NCBI GenBank assembly: GCA_001643675.2 | Contig: LSRY02000010.1 | Span: 129,001-193,000, forward strand | Length of the DNA: 64,000 nt | Direction of reading: 5' to 3' | Origin: Monocercomonoides exilis | Taxonomy: Eukaryota > Preaxostyla > Oxymonadida > Polymastigidae | In this document: piece after piece, positions 22,101 through 35,100 of the stretch | Layout of the letters: every line of letters starts with the position of its first letter | How positions within the stretch are numbered: position 1 is the stretch's first letter | Notes under the pieces: generated by a model | What the model was told of the DNA's origin: nothing | Seen by the model: the letters and a program-made list of their open reading frames with translations, nothing else | Databases searched by the model: none | Made by a program: the position numbers and the translations under genes

Positions 22101-25017
22101 GATGATGATGAAGCACTTGATGAATGAGGGTGTTTCTGCTGTGTCGCAGTTGATTGACTCACAATTGCTGTCTCAGTTGTTTCTCTAGCTGCGTCTGGAG
22201 AGCAGATGAATGCCTTCTCAGTGAGGATGACATCTGCGTCACACACCGCCGCCAGCAGCCGAAAGACCGACGACAGCAGCGCCTCGTCTCTCGGCGCGTG
22301 GAACAGGAGCATCTTTGCGGTGTTGGCTGCTCTCAGCAGAAGAGAGGCCGATTTTTCCTTCACCGTCACTGCACGCACCAGGGCAGACAGCGCCTGGGCA
22401 GCTGAGGAAAGGACAACAGGGGAAGAGTCGTGCATCACAGAGAAAAGAAGCGCTTCATGCACGCCCCGCACAACAAGTCCCAGACGCTCAGAAAGAGAAG
22501 TGAAGGAGGACACTTTGTATCGCATCGACGACAGCTGTGCTGCTGCTGCAGAAGAAGAAGAACTCATTTCTTTCTCTCCTTTTTTGCCTCGTTGCAGTCG
22601 GCTGCCTTGTTGAGAAGAAGGAAGATGCGAAAGAGAAGAAGAAGAAGATAAAGAAGAAGAATGAGTAGGAGAAGAATGAGAAGAGAATGAAGAAGTCACA
22701 AAGCTCTGCCCAGCAGTCAAGTCAGCGATCAGCAGCTGTGTTCGCGAGCATTCGAAGATGGAGACGATGACCTGGGCAGCATTTGCACGGCAGCGGTGGT
22801 CGGGATCGAAGAGAAGAGAAGTGGTGATGCTGAATGAGGCTGGGAGATCGGTGGAGTTGTTGGGAGAGGAGGAGGAAGAGGAGGAAGAGGAAGAAGCAGA
22901 ATCCGAAGGAGAAGAAGCAGAAGTGGATGAAGAAGAAGGAGAAGTTGATGAAGATGAAGAAGAAGTTGAAGAAGAAGACTGAAATGAATGTGAAGCAGAT
23001 GAAGGGGATGTGCTGTTGGATGGCTGACTCTCGCCTTTATGTTGTGTCTGCAGAGTTGGCTTCATTTTCGATGGGATGAATGGCTTAGCCTTTGTAGAGA
23101 GCACAGCGAGTGTGTGGACATGCTCGTTTTTCAGAGGAAATATTCCGAGTGCTGCCAGGGGAGATATCACTGAAGACATTGGCATTGAATGAGATGTCTG
23201 TGAAACATCTGTGCCTAACACGTTGGATGCTGTTGAGCGTGTTGGATGGACAAGCGAAAGAGAGGAAGAACCAGAAGGAGTTGTTGTAGAAGAAGAGGAA
23301 GAAGAAGTTGAGGAGGAGGAAGAAGACGATGATGAAGCAGCAGCGTGAGCAAACGAAGGGATAGCGCCAGTCTTTCGGAGGAGTGTGAACACAGCCACAG
23401 GCGACGACGGGAGGCAGAGCAGCCAGTGGGCAAAGGCCTGCTTCTTCACCACTTTGAACAGCGACACCATGAACATCAGGGCAAAGCGCCGCAGCTTCAC
23501 ATCCGACGGGAACTGCCGCTCGCCCTCGTCGCGGCAGGCAGACCGCGTGGCAGTGGCGGAGCGCCTGCCGTCGGCGCCGCTTTCGCCCTTCTCGTCCACA
23601 AAGGGCGCTCTGCTCTCGCTGTCTCTGCCCCGCCGGCTGCGAACGCTGGGTGCTCGTGGAAAGGGCCTGGTGGTGTTTGTGCCACTTTCCTGGTCGTTGT
23701 CTGGCTGTGGGGAAGATGACAGCTCAGACCGACGAGCAGAAGACGAAGGGGCAGCAGAAGATATCTTGAAGCTGGTGCTGTGAGGCTTCGGATGGGATGA
23801 CGCAGCAGATGGAGGGGGAGAGCAGGACAGTCGAAGAGAAGAAGAAGAAGAAGTAGTAGTAGTAGTAGAAGAAGAAGAAATGGCTGACGAACCAACAAGA
23901 AGCGTGTTTAACTGCTGTTGAGACTGCAATGGCTGTCGTGTGCTCCACAGAGCAAAAGGGTTTTCAGAGCGAGGCATGAAATGTGCGATGCTTAAAGAAT
24001 CTTCGCTATTTATGCCGTAAAAGATCAGTCTTCGACAAACAGAAATCAGAGATGCGAGCGTATTTCCCACAATTTGCGCATCTTCAGAGATGATGTATTG
24101 CAGCGAACGGAAGCACGTTAAAAGAATCTGTTGGAAAAAAAAATTCATTAAAATTATATGACCAAAATCTTAAATTCCAAACCTGAATAACAACATCCTT
24201 TTCTATTCCTTGCGGAAAATCGGCATAATACAAAAATAAATCTGTGATTGCTTTATATATTGATGGAAGATAACTTTTAAATGATGGTCCACATCCAAAG
24301 CATAAATTTCCAAGTGCACTAATCGCCAATCGTTGTATTTCCTAAATTAAAAAAAAATGAATAAAAACAAAAATTTGTTCAAAATAAAGGAGCATGCATG
24401 GGGAGTTTCCAAAGAAAGAAAAGGAATTAAGGTACTTGAAAGTTCCTGGTGATACTGTTGAAAAAAGGTTTTTTGAAATTATTGTATTAAGAAATTAAAC
24501 AAATGAATCATATTAAACTTTCAAAAGCCCACTTGCCTGTCCAGAAATGATGTATCCAAGAGTTCTAAGTGCTAACGTTGTGTGCTGCGGAAAAGCATGA
24601 ATCACATTTAATACAAGTTTCACTGTTTGGCGTAGTTCAGCATTATCTTCAAATGTCAACTTAACATAAAAAATTCGTTTAAAAGAAACAAATCAAGCAT
24701 CAGTTCATACATTTTTGTGTCTCGATTGATCTAAAACTTTTGATATAAATTGAATAATTGCTTTTTCTTCAGATTTTTTGAATAAAGGAACTGATAATGC
24801 CATTAAGCACGAAAAATCAAAAAGAAAAAAGCTTTCAAAAGCCCAATTTCTGAAAAGAGTTTTTTAACATTATAAAGAAAAAATAATAAAGTAAACTGAA
24901 CACACAACACAATATTCCTTCTATAAAAAAAGCTATTTATGGCAAGATCATAATTTTCTTTTGTAAAAAACAATTTGCAGATAACTGTTAATATTTCTTT
25001 AAAAATTTGAATATTGT
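15797..25017 (-). CDS. HEAT-repeat protein, HEATR6-like, with extensive poly-Ser; 5' end unresolved
   Basis: Exons read: upstream part ending at 24911, then 24849-24711, 24659-24537, 24341-24183 and 24127-15797 (2,777 codons in the last). HEAT-like blocks include LAISALGNLCFGCGPSF, AYWALANLAGVM with VRINAVRGVGNITRL (about 19.74-19.92 kb), VKVKWNACCALSPLL (about 18.5 kb) and FKVKIRAIDAATTGI followed by YSSVFSALAECI (about 18.2-18.3 kb). The order and the last block fit HEATR6, a poorly understood HEAT protein. Between them run long Ser tracts and Glu/Lys inserts. One intron (24342-24536) has a GC donor. No convincing start codon was found; a possible further exon ends at 25,392 before a GTAAGT donor. 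Function is not inferable beyond a scaffold role. Confidence 0.7.
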
Positions 25018-26140
25018 TAAAAAAAAGGTCTTTTGAATTATTTTATAAGAAATTAGATTTGAACTCATTGTCTTTGAATATCATGTTTATTTTGTTATAA
25101 TATATGATAAAATTGTCGTGTCAAATATGTCCTTTTTGAATGTGCAAAAGTTTCTTTCAATTCTGAACAATGAAACGCATATTCTTCATTTCTTCTCTGA
25201 ATTCAACTTTTTCTCATTTCATTTCAATTCATTTCTTTCTATCTTTCTTTTCCTTTCAAACCCCTTTGATGTGAACATTAATCCTTATTTAATGTTAATC
25301 TGCACATCAATTTGCTTTTTCTTTCTGGAATATTTCGGCAAAAACCTTTATAATTTGAAATGAATGCTTTTAAACGTGAATAAATACTTACACGTGATTC
25401 TGCGAGCAGCTCTTTTGAAAAATGAAACAGATTATAAATAATTTATCAAAGAGAAGCATTTGTCATGAAATTCATTGTTTGTTTCATTCTTTTTCTTTCT
25501 TCTTCTTTTTCTTTTCCTCCTTTTGTTCAACACAATTGTTCTTCAAGCTTTTTGAATCGTTTGTCAATTCACTAATTCATCTGTTGTGCTTTCATATTTC
25601 TTTGTTTTATTCAGAAGAACATTCTCTCTCATTCAATTTCACATTTGATTTTTTGTCTTCCATTTTTGTTTGTTTCCCACAAAACATTCAAATCACCTCA
25701 GAAGATTCTCTGAAAGATGTTGATTGGCAAGCACTTGGCGAAAAGCGTTTCTGTGCAGTATTTCTTTTTTTTGAAGCTGTTGTTGACAGAGAAAGGAGCA
25801 AAAACCAACACCAAGAATCGCTCAGAATCAACTGTTTTGCTTTGAATCTGTTTGAAATAAGACAAAAACAAACAAACGAAATGCCAACACCAACAATAAA
25901 ACAAAATAAATCAACAAATGTCCTTTGAACAGTTTTCACAGTTTGTTTCTCTTTCTCTTTTCTTTCTTTTGCACATTCACCATTTTTCCCTCTGATTGAA
26001 TTCCATTCTCCATTTTTGTTATCATTCTTCTCAAAAAACATATTTTCCTTTTTCTGACTTTTTTAGAAAGTTTCATTCGGTTCTCCTCTGATATTTCTGG
26101 GCTGTTGGATGCACAACAGTTTTTGCAATGGAACGCAAAC
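25018..26140. other. AT-rich spacer with possible 5' exon of the HEAT protein
   Basis: Weak frames (25118-25363 and 25422-25928 rightward; 26041-25688 leftward) are Phe/Ser or Lys-rich without family resemblance. On the leftward strand an exon-like end (SKELLAESR) abuts a GTAAGT donor at 25386-25391, a candidate upstream exon of the HEAT-repeat gene. No RNA gene was seen. Confidence 0.45.
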
Positions 26141-29100
26141 TCAAGCAGTCAGCTCCTTCAACAGCCGCTGGGCCTCCTCGCGAGCGCGCGAGCTGATCTC
26201 GACTGTGCTCCTTTTCTCCTCGCTTGCCGACTCCTCCAGGCTTATTGCGTCTGATGCTGTGAACATCACAGCGCCTGCCGGCATGCAGCCCAGCAGCTCT
26301 CTCTTCACCCCCTCCAGCGATGGCCGTTTCTGCCAGTCGTACCACAGCAGCGCATCCACAAACTCCGCAAAGTCTGAGCCTCTCACCAGCTTCAGATTCG
26401 GCCTCTCCCCGCTCGCGATCTTCTTCCCCGCAATCACTGCCTCATACTCCCCAAATGGCACATCGAGCGTCAGACACTCCCACAGCATCATCCCAATCGA
26501 GAACGCAACTGTCTTCTTTGTGGCATGCTTCTTTGCCCCGTTCATCAGCTCCGGCGCCTTCCACCGCAAACACTCATTTCTGTTGTCTTCATCATCCTCA
26601 AACGCTGATGAAGGTGGGGGAGAGCGTGTGTATCTCTTGCTCCTTCTTGAGCCATCAGACGAAGATGTCACAATCGTGGATGATGAAATCGAAGATGAAT
26701 CTGAATCGGAAGAAGAACACTCCGAGTGCAAAACAATGCAGATGACCATGTGTTCAGAGAACAGCACAATGTGAGGACTCAGATTAGCCAACGATTGAAG
26801 TTTGTTTTCCATCTCATCAAATGAGTGAAGTGCTCCATTTGCCACCCAAAACAGGATTTGGGCAGCGGTCACTTCTCTCTCCTGAAGAGTGCCAATCGCC
26901 ATCTCTTTCTTCGCGTTCCTCCCATGAAGCAACATGAACAGAGAATCTCTCAGATCCACAATCAGCTTCTCATGAGGAGATGAGCATGCCATTGCATCCA
27001 CCAAGTTAGACATCGATGAGGTGGTGGGGCACAGACTCTCCGTTCGAACAAATGTGGTGTCTGTGTCTGAAGTGTCTGTTGTTGAAGTGGATGAAATTGA
27101 AAATGATGGAGTTCTCTTCCTTGTTTCCTCTTCCTCTTCCTCCTTTTCCAGTGCCCAATCGGGAATCTTGTCTGAGTCTCTTCCAAGAATATATTCCGTC
27201 GATCCACTTTCAGACAACAAATACTCTTCAGACTCCGAATGCACCATCTGCTTTCCGTACACCCTCTTTTTGATCCTTTCTTCATTCTTCTTCTCTGCCT
27301 CTCTCTCCGCTCTTCGCCACTGCTCCTCAGGTGACATCTCCATCGTCACCATTTCATATGCCTTCGGATCCTTCTTCACTGTGTCCTCCACAATCACTTC
27401 CAATTCTTCTACTCGTCTCTTTTGTTTACTCCACCGTACAATAAACACAATCAAAGCGATTAACAGAATAACGACAATCACAATACACACTATGAAAGTC
27501 CATGCAATTTCTTTTTCTTTCACTGTTTCAACAACGATTCCATCTCCACTTGTCTGACTTTTGCTTCTGTTCTTCAACACCACAGAAGAAGTGGATGCAG
27601 AACAGATCGGCCCAAACAGAATCGAAACAGTGACTTCTGCCTCATCTGGCAAGCCTTCGAGCATTGACGAGGGAATAACGCCATGAACTTCTGTCTCTGA
27701 GACAAACCCGCTCTCGGAGAATTCGTATTTCTCGACTGCCTCCTCATCGCCAAGTGCTGTGACAACCTTGAACAAGAGGTTGCAGGGCAGGAGAAGCACC
27801 CCCCAAAACACAAGCTGTGTGGTTGTGCCTGCCTGTGCCATTGTCACGTTCGTCAGCTGTGGGATGAACAATGGAGATGCCCGGTCACTTGCCAAACCCC
27901 CCAGCTCGCACCCTTCGTTGGCAATCCACAGAGACGAGTCTGGCAGCATTCCATCTCCTCCCTTCACACTCACCAGCACCAGCTTCCCGTTTGTCTTGCA
28001 CAGCACGTTTCTTCTGGCTGACTGGTAGTTCGGGATCGAGGGCGCATTGCCTGTGAAGTTGGCAGCCTCTGCACTCACACAACCCCCCGACACACTCAGT
28101 CCACCCTCAGCCGAGTTTGCAATTGTGGTGTCTGCCATCGCCACCTCGCTCTGTTCTGCATCCACAACTGATCCATTCCAGCCGCACAGCTCCTCCGCTC
28201 CACCAGCTGCACCTGAGCTGGAAAGTGATGAAGAGGAGCCGCCAGTGCTGCCATCAAACAGGCATGTGCACACCCGAGCAGCCGAGCAGCGCAATACCGA
28301 TCCAGCACTTCCTCTTTCAGCATGCGACTGGCAGCCAGCAAACGAGCAGTTTTGCATGACAACAGGATTCTCCAGAGAAATCAAAGAAACAGCAGCCGGC
28401 GCATCTGACTGGACAGAAATGTTGCTGAACTGGATCAATGACAACGACATCTCATCGCTGCCTTCGTTGTTTGCCAGCACCTTTCCACTCATCTTTTCCA
28501 CAACAACCAATGTGCTCTCAGCCCTGATCTCCTCGAATGAGACTTCGTGAAGAACAACCCCTTTTGTGCCCTGCGCAAGATCGAAGCAACGCTGCCCCAA
28601 TTCAACTGACGACAGACTCAGCCTGTTCACTGACAGAACGCAATCCACACCAACAAAAAACGAGCGGAAGGATACAGAGCGCACAACACAATTCTCGATT
28701 GTGCATTCCCCGCTGCTGCACGTGATGAAGATGGGGAGGCTTGGAAGGCTTGGAAGACTGCTGGGGCTGCTTTCTTCGGCAGGGCAGATGGCCGATGAGA
28801 TCATTTGGAATTCAGCATTTGCGGCTGAGAACACAAACGAGTGGCTCAAGGAGAGATCCCTGCCAGGCGCCAGCTGGATGCCTTCCACCTTCACACGCCC
28901 AGCTGCCTCGACCAGAGCATCGCGTGTTTGCACAATCGGCTCGCTGAACGAGACCACTGCCATTTTGCTTGTCTTCGAGGTGAGCGATATGTTCTCGAAA
29001 TCAGCCTCACACTCGAGCAATCCCACATCATTCACCACAACAGCACTCCCATACTCGATCACAACATGGCCCAGCCCATACCCGATCGAGGCACACGGCT

Positions 29101-32100
29101 GCCTTGCCGAGCCGCACTGCCGGCTGTTGTTCCCGCCACCCGCCTCGCCCCCCGCCGACGACACAAACACCACAGCTGCCTGGTATGTGGTGATGAACGA
29201 GATCAGGTCGACCACCCCTTCGCTCAGATCGTCCAGCCCGCAGATAGCGTTGATCCGGTTGTACACCCCTTCTCGCAGGTCAAACCGGAACTGCGTCTCG
29301 TTGATCTGCCCCGAGATGTTCCGGCACACAACAAAGATGTCCCGCCCGTGCCTCGCTGCGTTGCTGTCAAACTCCATCTTCTGGAACAAAAACCCCGGCT
29401 CCCCGTCCATGCTCGTCTCCAGATACACCCCGCCGCCCATCCCTGTTCCCGTGGAGCAGCTGCACTGCATCAGCGTCGAGTTTACACAGGCGAGCCTTCC
29501 TCCGCTGCTCAGCAAATAATGCACAGCCCCGCCCTTTTCTGTGCTGCTCGACCGGCACCCTTCCACATCTGTCTCGTTCACAACAACCTCCACCCCGCCT
29601 TCTCCCCTGCTCCAAACAACACACGACTTGTTCGCTGTTTGCACAATATCCACCAACGTCGATCTGAAGATGGAAATCGAGGAAAGGGAATTGGGAGAGC
29701 GGTTGGTGCTGCTTGCTGCTTCGACAAGGGAGCAGTTGGACAGGCTGCATGAAGAAATGTGGATTGCATCGAATGTTCCTGCTGATCCTGCACGCAGCAG
29801 AAACATCGAGCACAGGAGATGGGCGTTTGTCGACTCAAACTGTGTGCAGGTGAGACTTCCTGCTTCCACAACCGCAAAGGAATAAGCACCCAGCTCAGCG
29901 ACACTTGTGTGTGGCTCAAAAGCACACTTGTCCAGAGCCAATGAACCCTGCTTGCTGAGGATGATTGCGCTGACTTCGTTGCTGAACCCGTTGACAGCTT
30001 GGAGGGAGATCCCTGAAAGGGAGAGGCTCCAGCTGTTCAGGAGGAATGGGTTGGATCCCTGGCTGTCTTCCTGGAACAGCAGCACTGACTGCGCTGCTTC
30101 CTCGCTGGGCAACGACTGGCAGGTGAAGTTCGACAAGTCGGCGGGACGGCTGATGGCTGTTGAGCAGCTGATGCTGATCGTTTTGTGTGCAGCCGAGGCG
30201 TCGATGTGCTCGAAGCCAGTCACAAATGATCGGCAGGGATCGTTCGGCGATCCACACCGGGCAATGTCGAATCCGGCATTGGACAGGTGGATCTCGCTGG
30301 AGGTGTACGGAACAAGGAAGCGGAACAGATCAGCATCGACAAATGTTTGGTCGCTCCCCACAAGCGCATTCGGATCATCGACAAACGGTTCATATGGGAA
30401 GTGGAAGGTGGCTGGGGTGACACTCGCATTGATGTCGAAGCAGTCCACATATATGTTTCTGCCTTTAGCTGCATCGTTGCTCGCAAAAGTGACTGCCTCC
30501 AAAAGGAATGGCTGCCCAGCTGGACCAGCTTCTGTGCTCTTCACATACAGCGCACCTCCTCTGCCTGTCTTCTTGTTGCACTCGCCGTGGCTGAACTCGC
30601 ACCCAGCAGCACTCAGATGGCACCCGCTCCCCAGACTCACCCCAATCAGCCCGCCTGCATCGCATCCCAAGGCACGGCTCCCTTGAAATGCAGTTGTGTT
30701 CATCTCCAGAGAGCTGCTGATGCACAGGAGAGACGAAGAGGGAGCAAACGCACCAAACACACACCCCTCCATCTGCACCCTGCCTCCTTCAGCACGAACA
30801 AGTGTCCCTTCAATCTGAGGAGTGCCAGCTGGGGCAAACGAGCAGTTGCCGAACAGAAGCTGGCCTCGAGGTGTGGAGGAGGAGATGAGCTCGGAGTGGC
30901 GAAGAAAGGCTCCTCCAGCAACAGAAAAATCGAGGCGGTTGAAGCTCAGCCTGCCTGTGCTCAGAACAACACAACTGCGGGTGCTGTCCAGAATGGCTGA
31001 TGCAAATGTGATTGTTGCCTTTTCGGTGCTGCTGCTGGAGGCGACTGTGCTGGATGTCAGGTCAAACTCGTTTTGGATGAGTGCAGACGCCTTGATGGAC
31101 AGCGTCTTGTCGGCTGAGCCCGGATTGATGTTCAGCATGCCTCGCCAGAGCGATGCACAAGGATACGCCTCTGATCCGCACCCCAGGATATCGAAGCCGT
31201 TGGGAGAGATGCAGGAGCTGGAGGTCTGGCGCTGCTGCAGGAAGAGGCGCAGATCATGCACGCCACCCGAGAAGAGCCGCTCGTCTGTTCCTTCGAGATC
31301 GTGTGGCGCATCTCCCGAGCTGATGAGATCCACCAGTCTGGCTGGCGTTGCTGTTGTGTTCAGGTCGGCACACTTCAGAAACAGGTTGTTTCCGAAGGCT
31401 GCTTCATTCCCTCCAAATGCCAGATGAGACAGCTTGAAGCTGCTTGTCGAGCTCTGGTCGATCCCGAGGAATATCCCTCCTCCTTTCCCTTTCCCTTTCC
31501 CTTCGCTGTTGCCACTGCCACTGCCATTGCCTTTGCCATTGATGTTTCCATCCAGCACACACTCCTGGAACGAGCAGTCAGACACATTCAGCTTTTGCGA
31601 CCCAGCCAGACTGCACCTCAGCGCTGCCCCATTCCCAGCAGACGACCGACACCTGCTCCACGAGCAGCTCCCAGACAGCTCTGCATCCACTCCGCTCCCA
31701 ATGCTGAGTGTGCTCCCGCCATCCAGCACACAGTCTTCAAACGACGATCCCTTCAGCTCCAGTGCCCCGCTCCCTTCTCCAACAACCAGCCCAGCCCCAC
31801 CTGCTGAGACTGACTCCACACTGATGCGCGTGAGATGCGCGCTCCCTCCACACATCCAGACAAACCCGCCACTTGCTGCAAAGCACATGCCCCGCACCCC
31901 AACCGCATCCAGCTGCGCCGTTCCACCCCGGATGCACAGCGCCCATGCGCCTGTGCCTGTGTGGCTCTGCTCCTCGTCTGCTGCTCTGAACTCGCACTGC
32001 CGCATCAGCAGCGTGCCTTCTCCCACCAGAACAGCTTCTGTGTGGCTCAGCTCTGCCGGCATGCTCAGCACCAGCTTGTGGATCGTCAGCGTGACTAGTG

Positions 32101-35100
32101 CCTCGCTTGGGCTCACCACCAAGTGCCCGCCTGCGCCCAGCACCAGCAGCGATGTGGTGTTCCGCCCAGCAATCGTGAGCGCCTGGCTGTCTCTGCGGAT
32201 CTCTGTGGCGAGTGCTGCCGAGCTCACAACCAGGATTGTTGTCTGCTTCGTGCCCATCCTCAAATACCCTTCCGACACACTCTCGCACGGAAACAGGTCT
32301 GACCCGCATGTGGGTGTGTCGCTCCCGCTCGCCCTGTCGACAACCACAATCTCCTCGCTCGACGAGAACAGATACCGCTTCAGCGTCTCGTCCACCACTG
32401 CCCCTGAGCTCCCGTCGTGCACCCACAGCTCGTCATCCTCCATCTCTGCATCAAACGAGTCTTCGAAGTCCAGCGGCCGGATCGTGTTGCGAGGCGATGG
32501 GCACTCCAGATACAGATGCCTGCCCTTCCATGCCCTGTTCTCCTCAAATGTGTTTGACTTCATCGAGATGGCCGATGTTCTCCCCAGCATCGACACATAC
32601 AGCCCCCCGCCAAGTCCGCTGTCTCCATCCACCCCGCTGCTGCTCACCTTGTTCGTGTCAAACACGAACGTGCCTGTCTGCTCCACACTCGCAAACACAC
32701 TCCCTCCTTTCATGCTCGCGCTCATTACCTCACAGCTCACAAATGTGCAGTGCTCGAAGCGTGCTGTCTGGCTGGCGCCAATGGCACAGCTCACCACCCC
32801 TCCAAACCCGGTGTGTCTGTTCAGATTCTCAAATGTGACGTTGCTCACTTCGCTGCTCCCAACCTCGCTCATCGCCACCACCGGGCAGTACTGCTGCGCC
32901 GAGTTCGAGATTGTCGAGTTCCCCAGCTTCCACACCCCAACCCTGCTGACACTCAGCGCCCCGCTCTCCGACTCTGTTGCCACATCCTCCAGCGTGAGGT
33001 TGTGGATGGCAGCTTTCTCGATCTCCTGAGCATCCCCCTCAAACACAAATGGCCCAACAACCCCAAAAGGCGTGCCTCTGATCTCGAAGCTGCTCATGCT
33101 CAACGACCCCCTCACAACACGCACAATCGCAAACCCACACTTCAGCCCAGCTGTTGCCTGCAGCACCGACTGGCAGCTGCTCAGCCCAAGCACCCCACCG
33201 TTGCACACAATCAATGCCTTCCTGTTTGTCAGCACAGCTGGATGCGCAAAGCACACCGAAACAAACGTCACCTCACACGATGTCTCAATCAGCCCTGCCC
33301 GTTCTCCTCGCCCACCATTCACAACACCCATCGTTCCCCCAACCTCTCCAGCCGATATCACTGTGGGACAAACCTCGAGATGCACCTCGTCTTTGAGGGT
33401 GAAGGGGCTCAGGATCTTGATCGCCACCGACTGCTGTGCCACTGACGGGCTTGCTGCTTGCGCAATTGTCTCGCAGGGATAGTCCGAAAACCCGCACACT
33501 GCATTGTCTGCCCCGCCATCAGCCACACACCGCTCTGCTGGTGGAGCGCGGAAGAACACAACAAGGGGGATGGGTGCCTGTGTGCCAGCGGTGTCTGTGC
33601 TGCACCCACACAGATCGTTCAGATCGGCAACTCCCTCAGCAATGTCGAACACAAACCCCAGTGTTCTGTTATTGGCCACTGATGCCAGCTGCTTTGCCTG
33701 CAGGAAGAGGTTGTTCCCGCTGTCAGCTGTGCATCCGTTGAACACCACACCCCCAACCACAAAGTCCACTGCCCCTTCCTGAAGCACCCCAAACAACCCC
33801 CCGCCAAACCCTCCACTCCCGGCTCCTCCTCGATGCGATGTGCATTTCGTGAATGTGGATGGAGCAGCAGCAGATGCTGTTGCTGTGACTTCAGAGCTGG
33901 TGATTTTGGCTGTTCCGCCTGCCTCCATCGCAACACACACCCCACCCCCATTGCCATCGGTCGCACTGCACATCTCGAACGAGCATCCCTGGATCGCCAG
34001 GGTCTGCTCGCTCTTCACTGTGCACTCGACACAGCTCCCATGCCCAGTGCTCCGAGACTGGTTGATGAACGAGGCATTGGCGATCTCGAGTGAGAGCGCT
34101 TGGTCAGAATGCACAGCCTGGCAGGGATGCTCCTGCGATGCCAGCTCAAAGCGCGCATCCTCCATGGAGGCTGTTGTACCTGCAGACCACACCCACACCA
34201 GACCCTTCGGAGACGATGTCCACGTTTCCACAAAGGACACATTCCTCATCACCAGCACACTCGTCCCGCTCATGTTTGCACACTGCGTGTCGATGAGCCT
34301 GATCCCCTGCAACACCACATCCTCCACCACAACACGCCCAGACAGCGCGGTGAACAGCGTGAATGTGTGCGAGGCAGCTGACTGGTGAGGGATGAAGGAG
34401 GCACTCGACACAGCAAGCGTGCCCTGCGAGGCCTGACAGAACAGCGAGCGGTGCTGCTTGATGGAGAGCGGAAGCACAAAGCACAACGAAGAGAATGCGG
34501 CTGTCGACGATGGCAGCTCTCCCGAGAGCACAACCAGCCCCTCACCACCAGATTCCTTGCCAATCACAGTGCACTCTGCTCCTGGCGCTGCTCCGCCAAT
34601 CTGCAGATCTGCTGGATCAGACAGGCCAAGCGCCTCTTCCATCGCGAACGGACCTGCCACTTCAACACGCTTGGGCCATCCTGAAAGGCGCCTCACAGCC
34701 TGCGAAAGCGTGTGGCACGGATACGCTGCAAACCCACATGCATCAACATCCAGCCCAGCTGCCGAGTCTGCATGAGCCGTGTTCCCCATTTCACGAACGA
34801 AGAATATGAGCGGGATGGCATGTGCCTTGTCGCTGCCATCGTATCCCTCAAACGCGTGGACAGCTGTGAGCGGGCTCTCCACCGCAAAGGGGAGCGTCTG
34901 TGCGGTGGCGACTGATCGCAGCCTCGGTGCTTCAATGAAGAGATCGTGCCCAAACGATGCTTCGTTCGGATTGTCTGCCGAAAAGACTGGATCAGACACC
35001 ACAAACGGAGCAGCCTCGCCTGCAAAGCGCACCAGCATCCCTCCTCCCAGACCGTGCATGCTGCCTGTTGGAGCTGCACATCCCACGAATGTGCACCCAG

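Noticed and set aside
25422-25928. Rightward 168-codon frame with a hydrophobic start
   Set aside because: Phe/Ser-rich with an overlapping leftward frame of equal quality; no domain and no splice support.
31434-33029. A 531-codon rightward frame and many others opposite the giant surface gene
   Set aside because: GC-rich antisense of a 12.5-kb coding exon leaves all frames largely open; Pro/Ser/Thr composition mirrors the sense codons.
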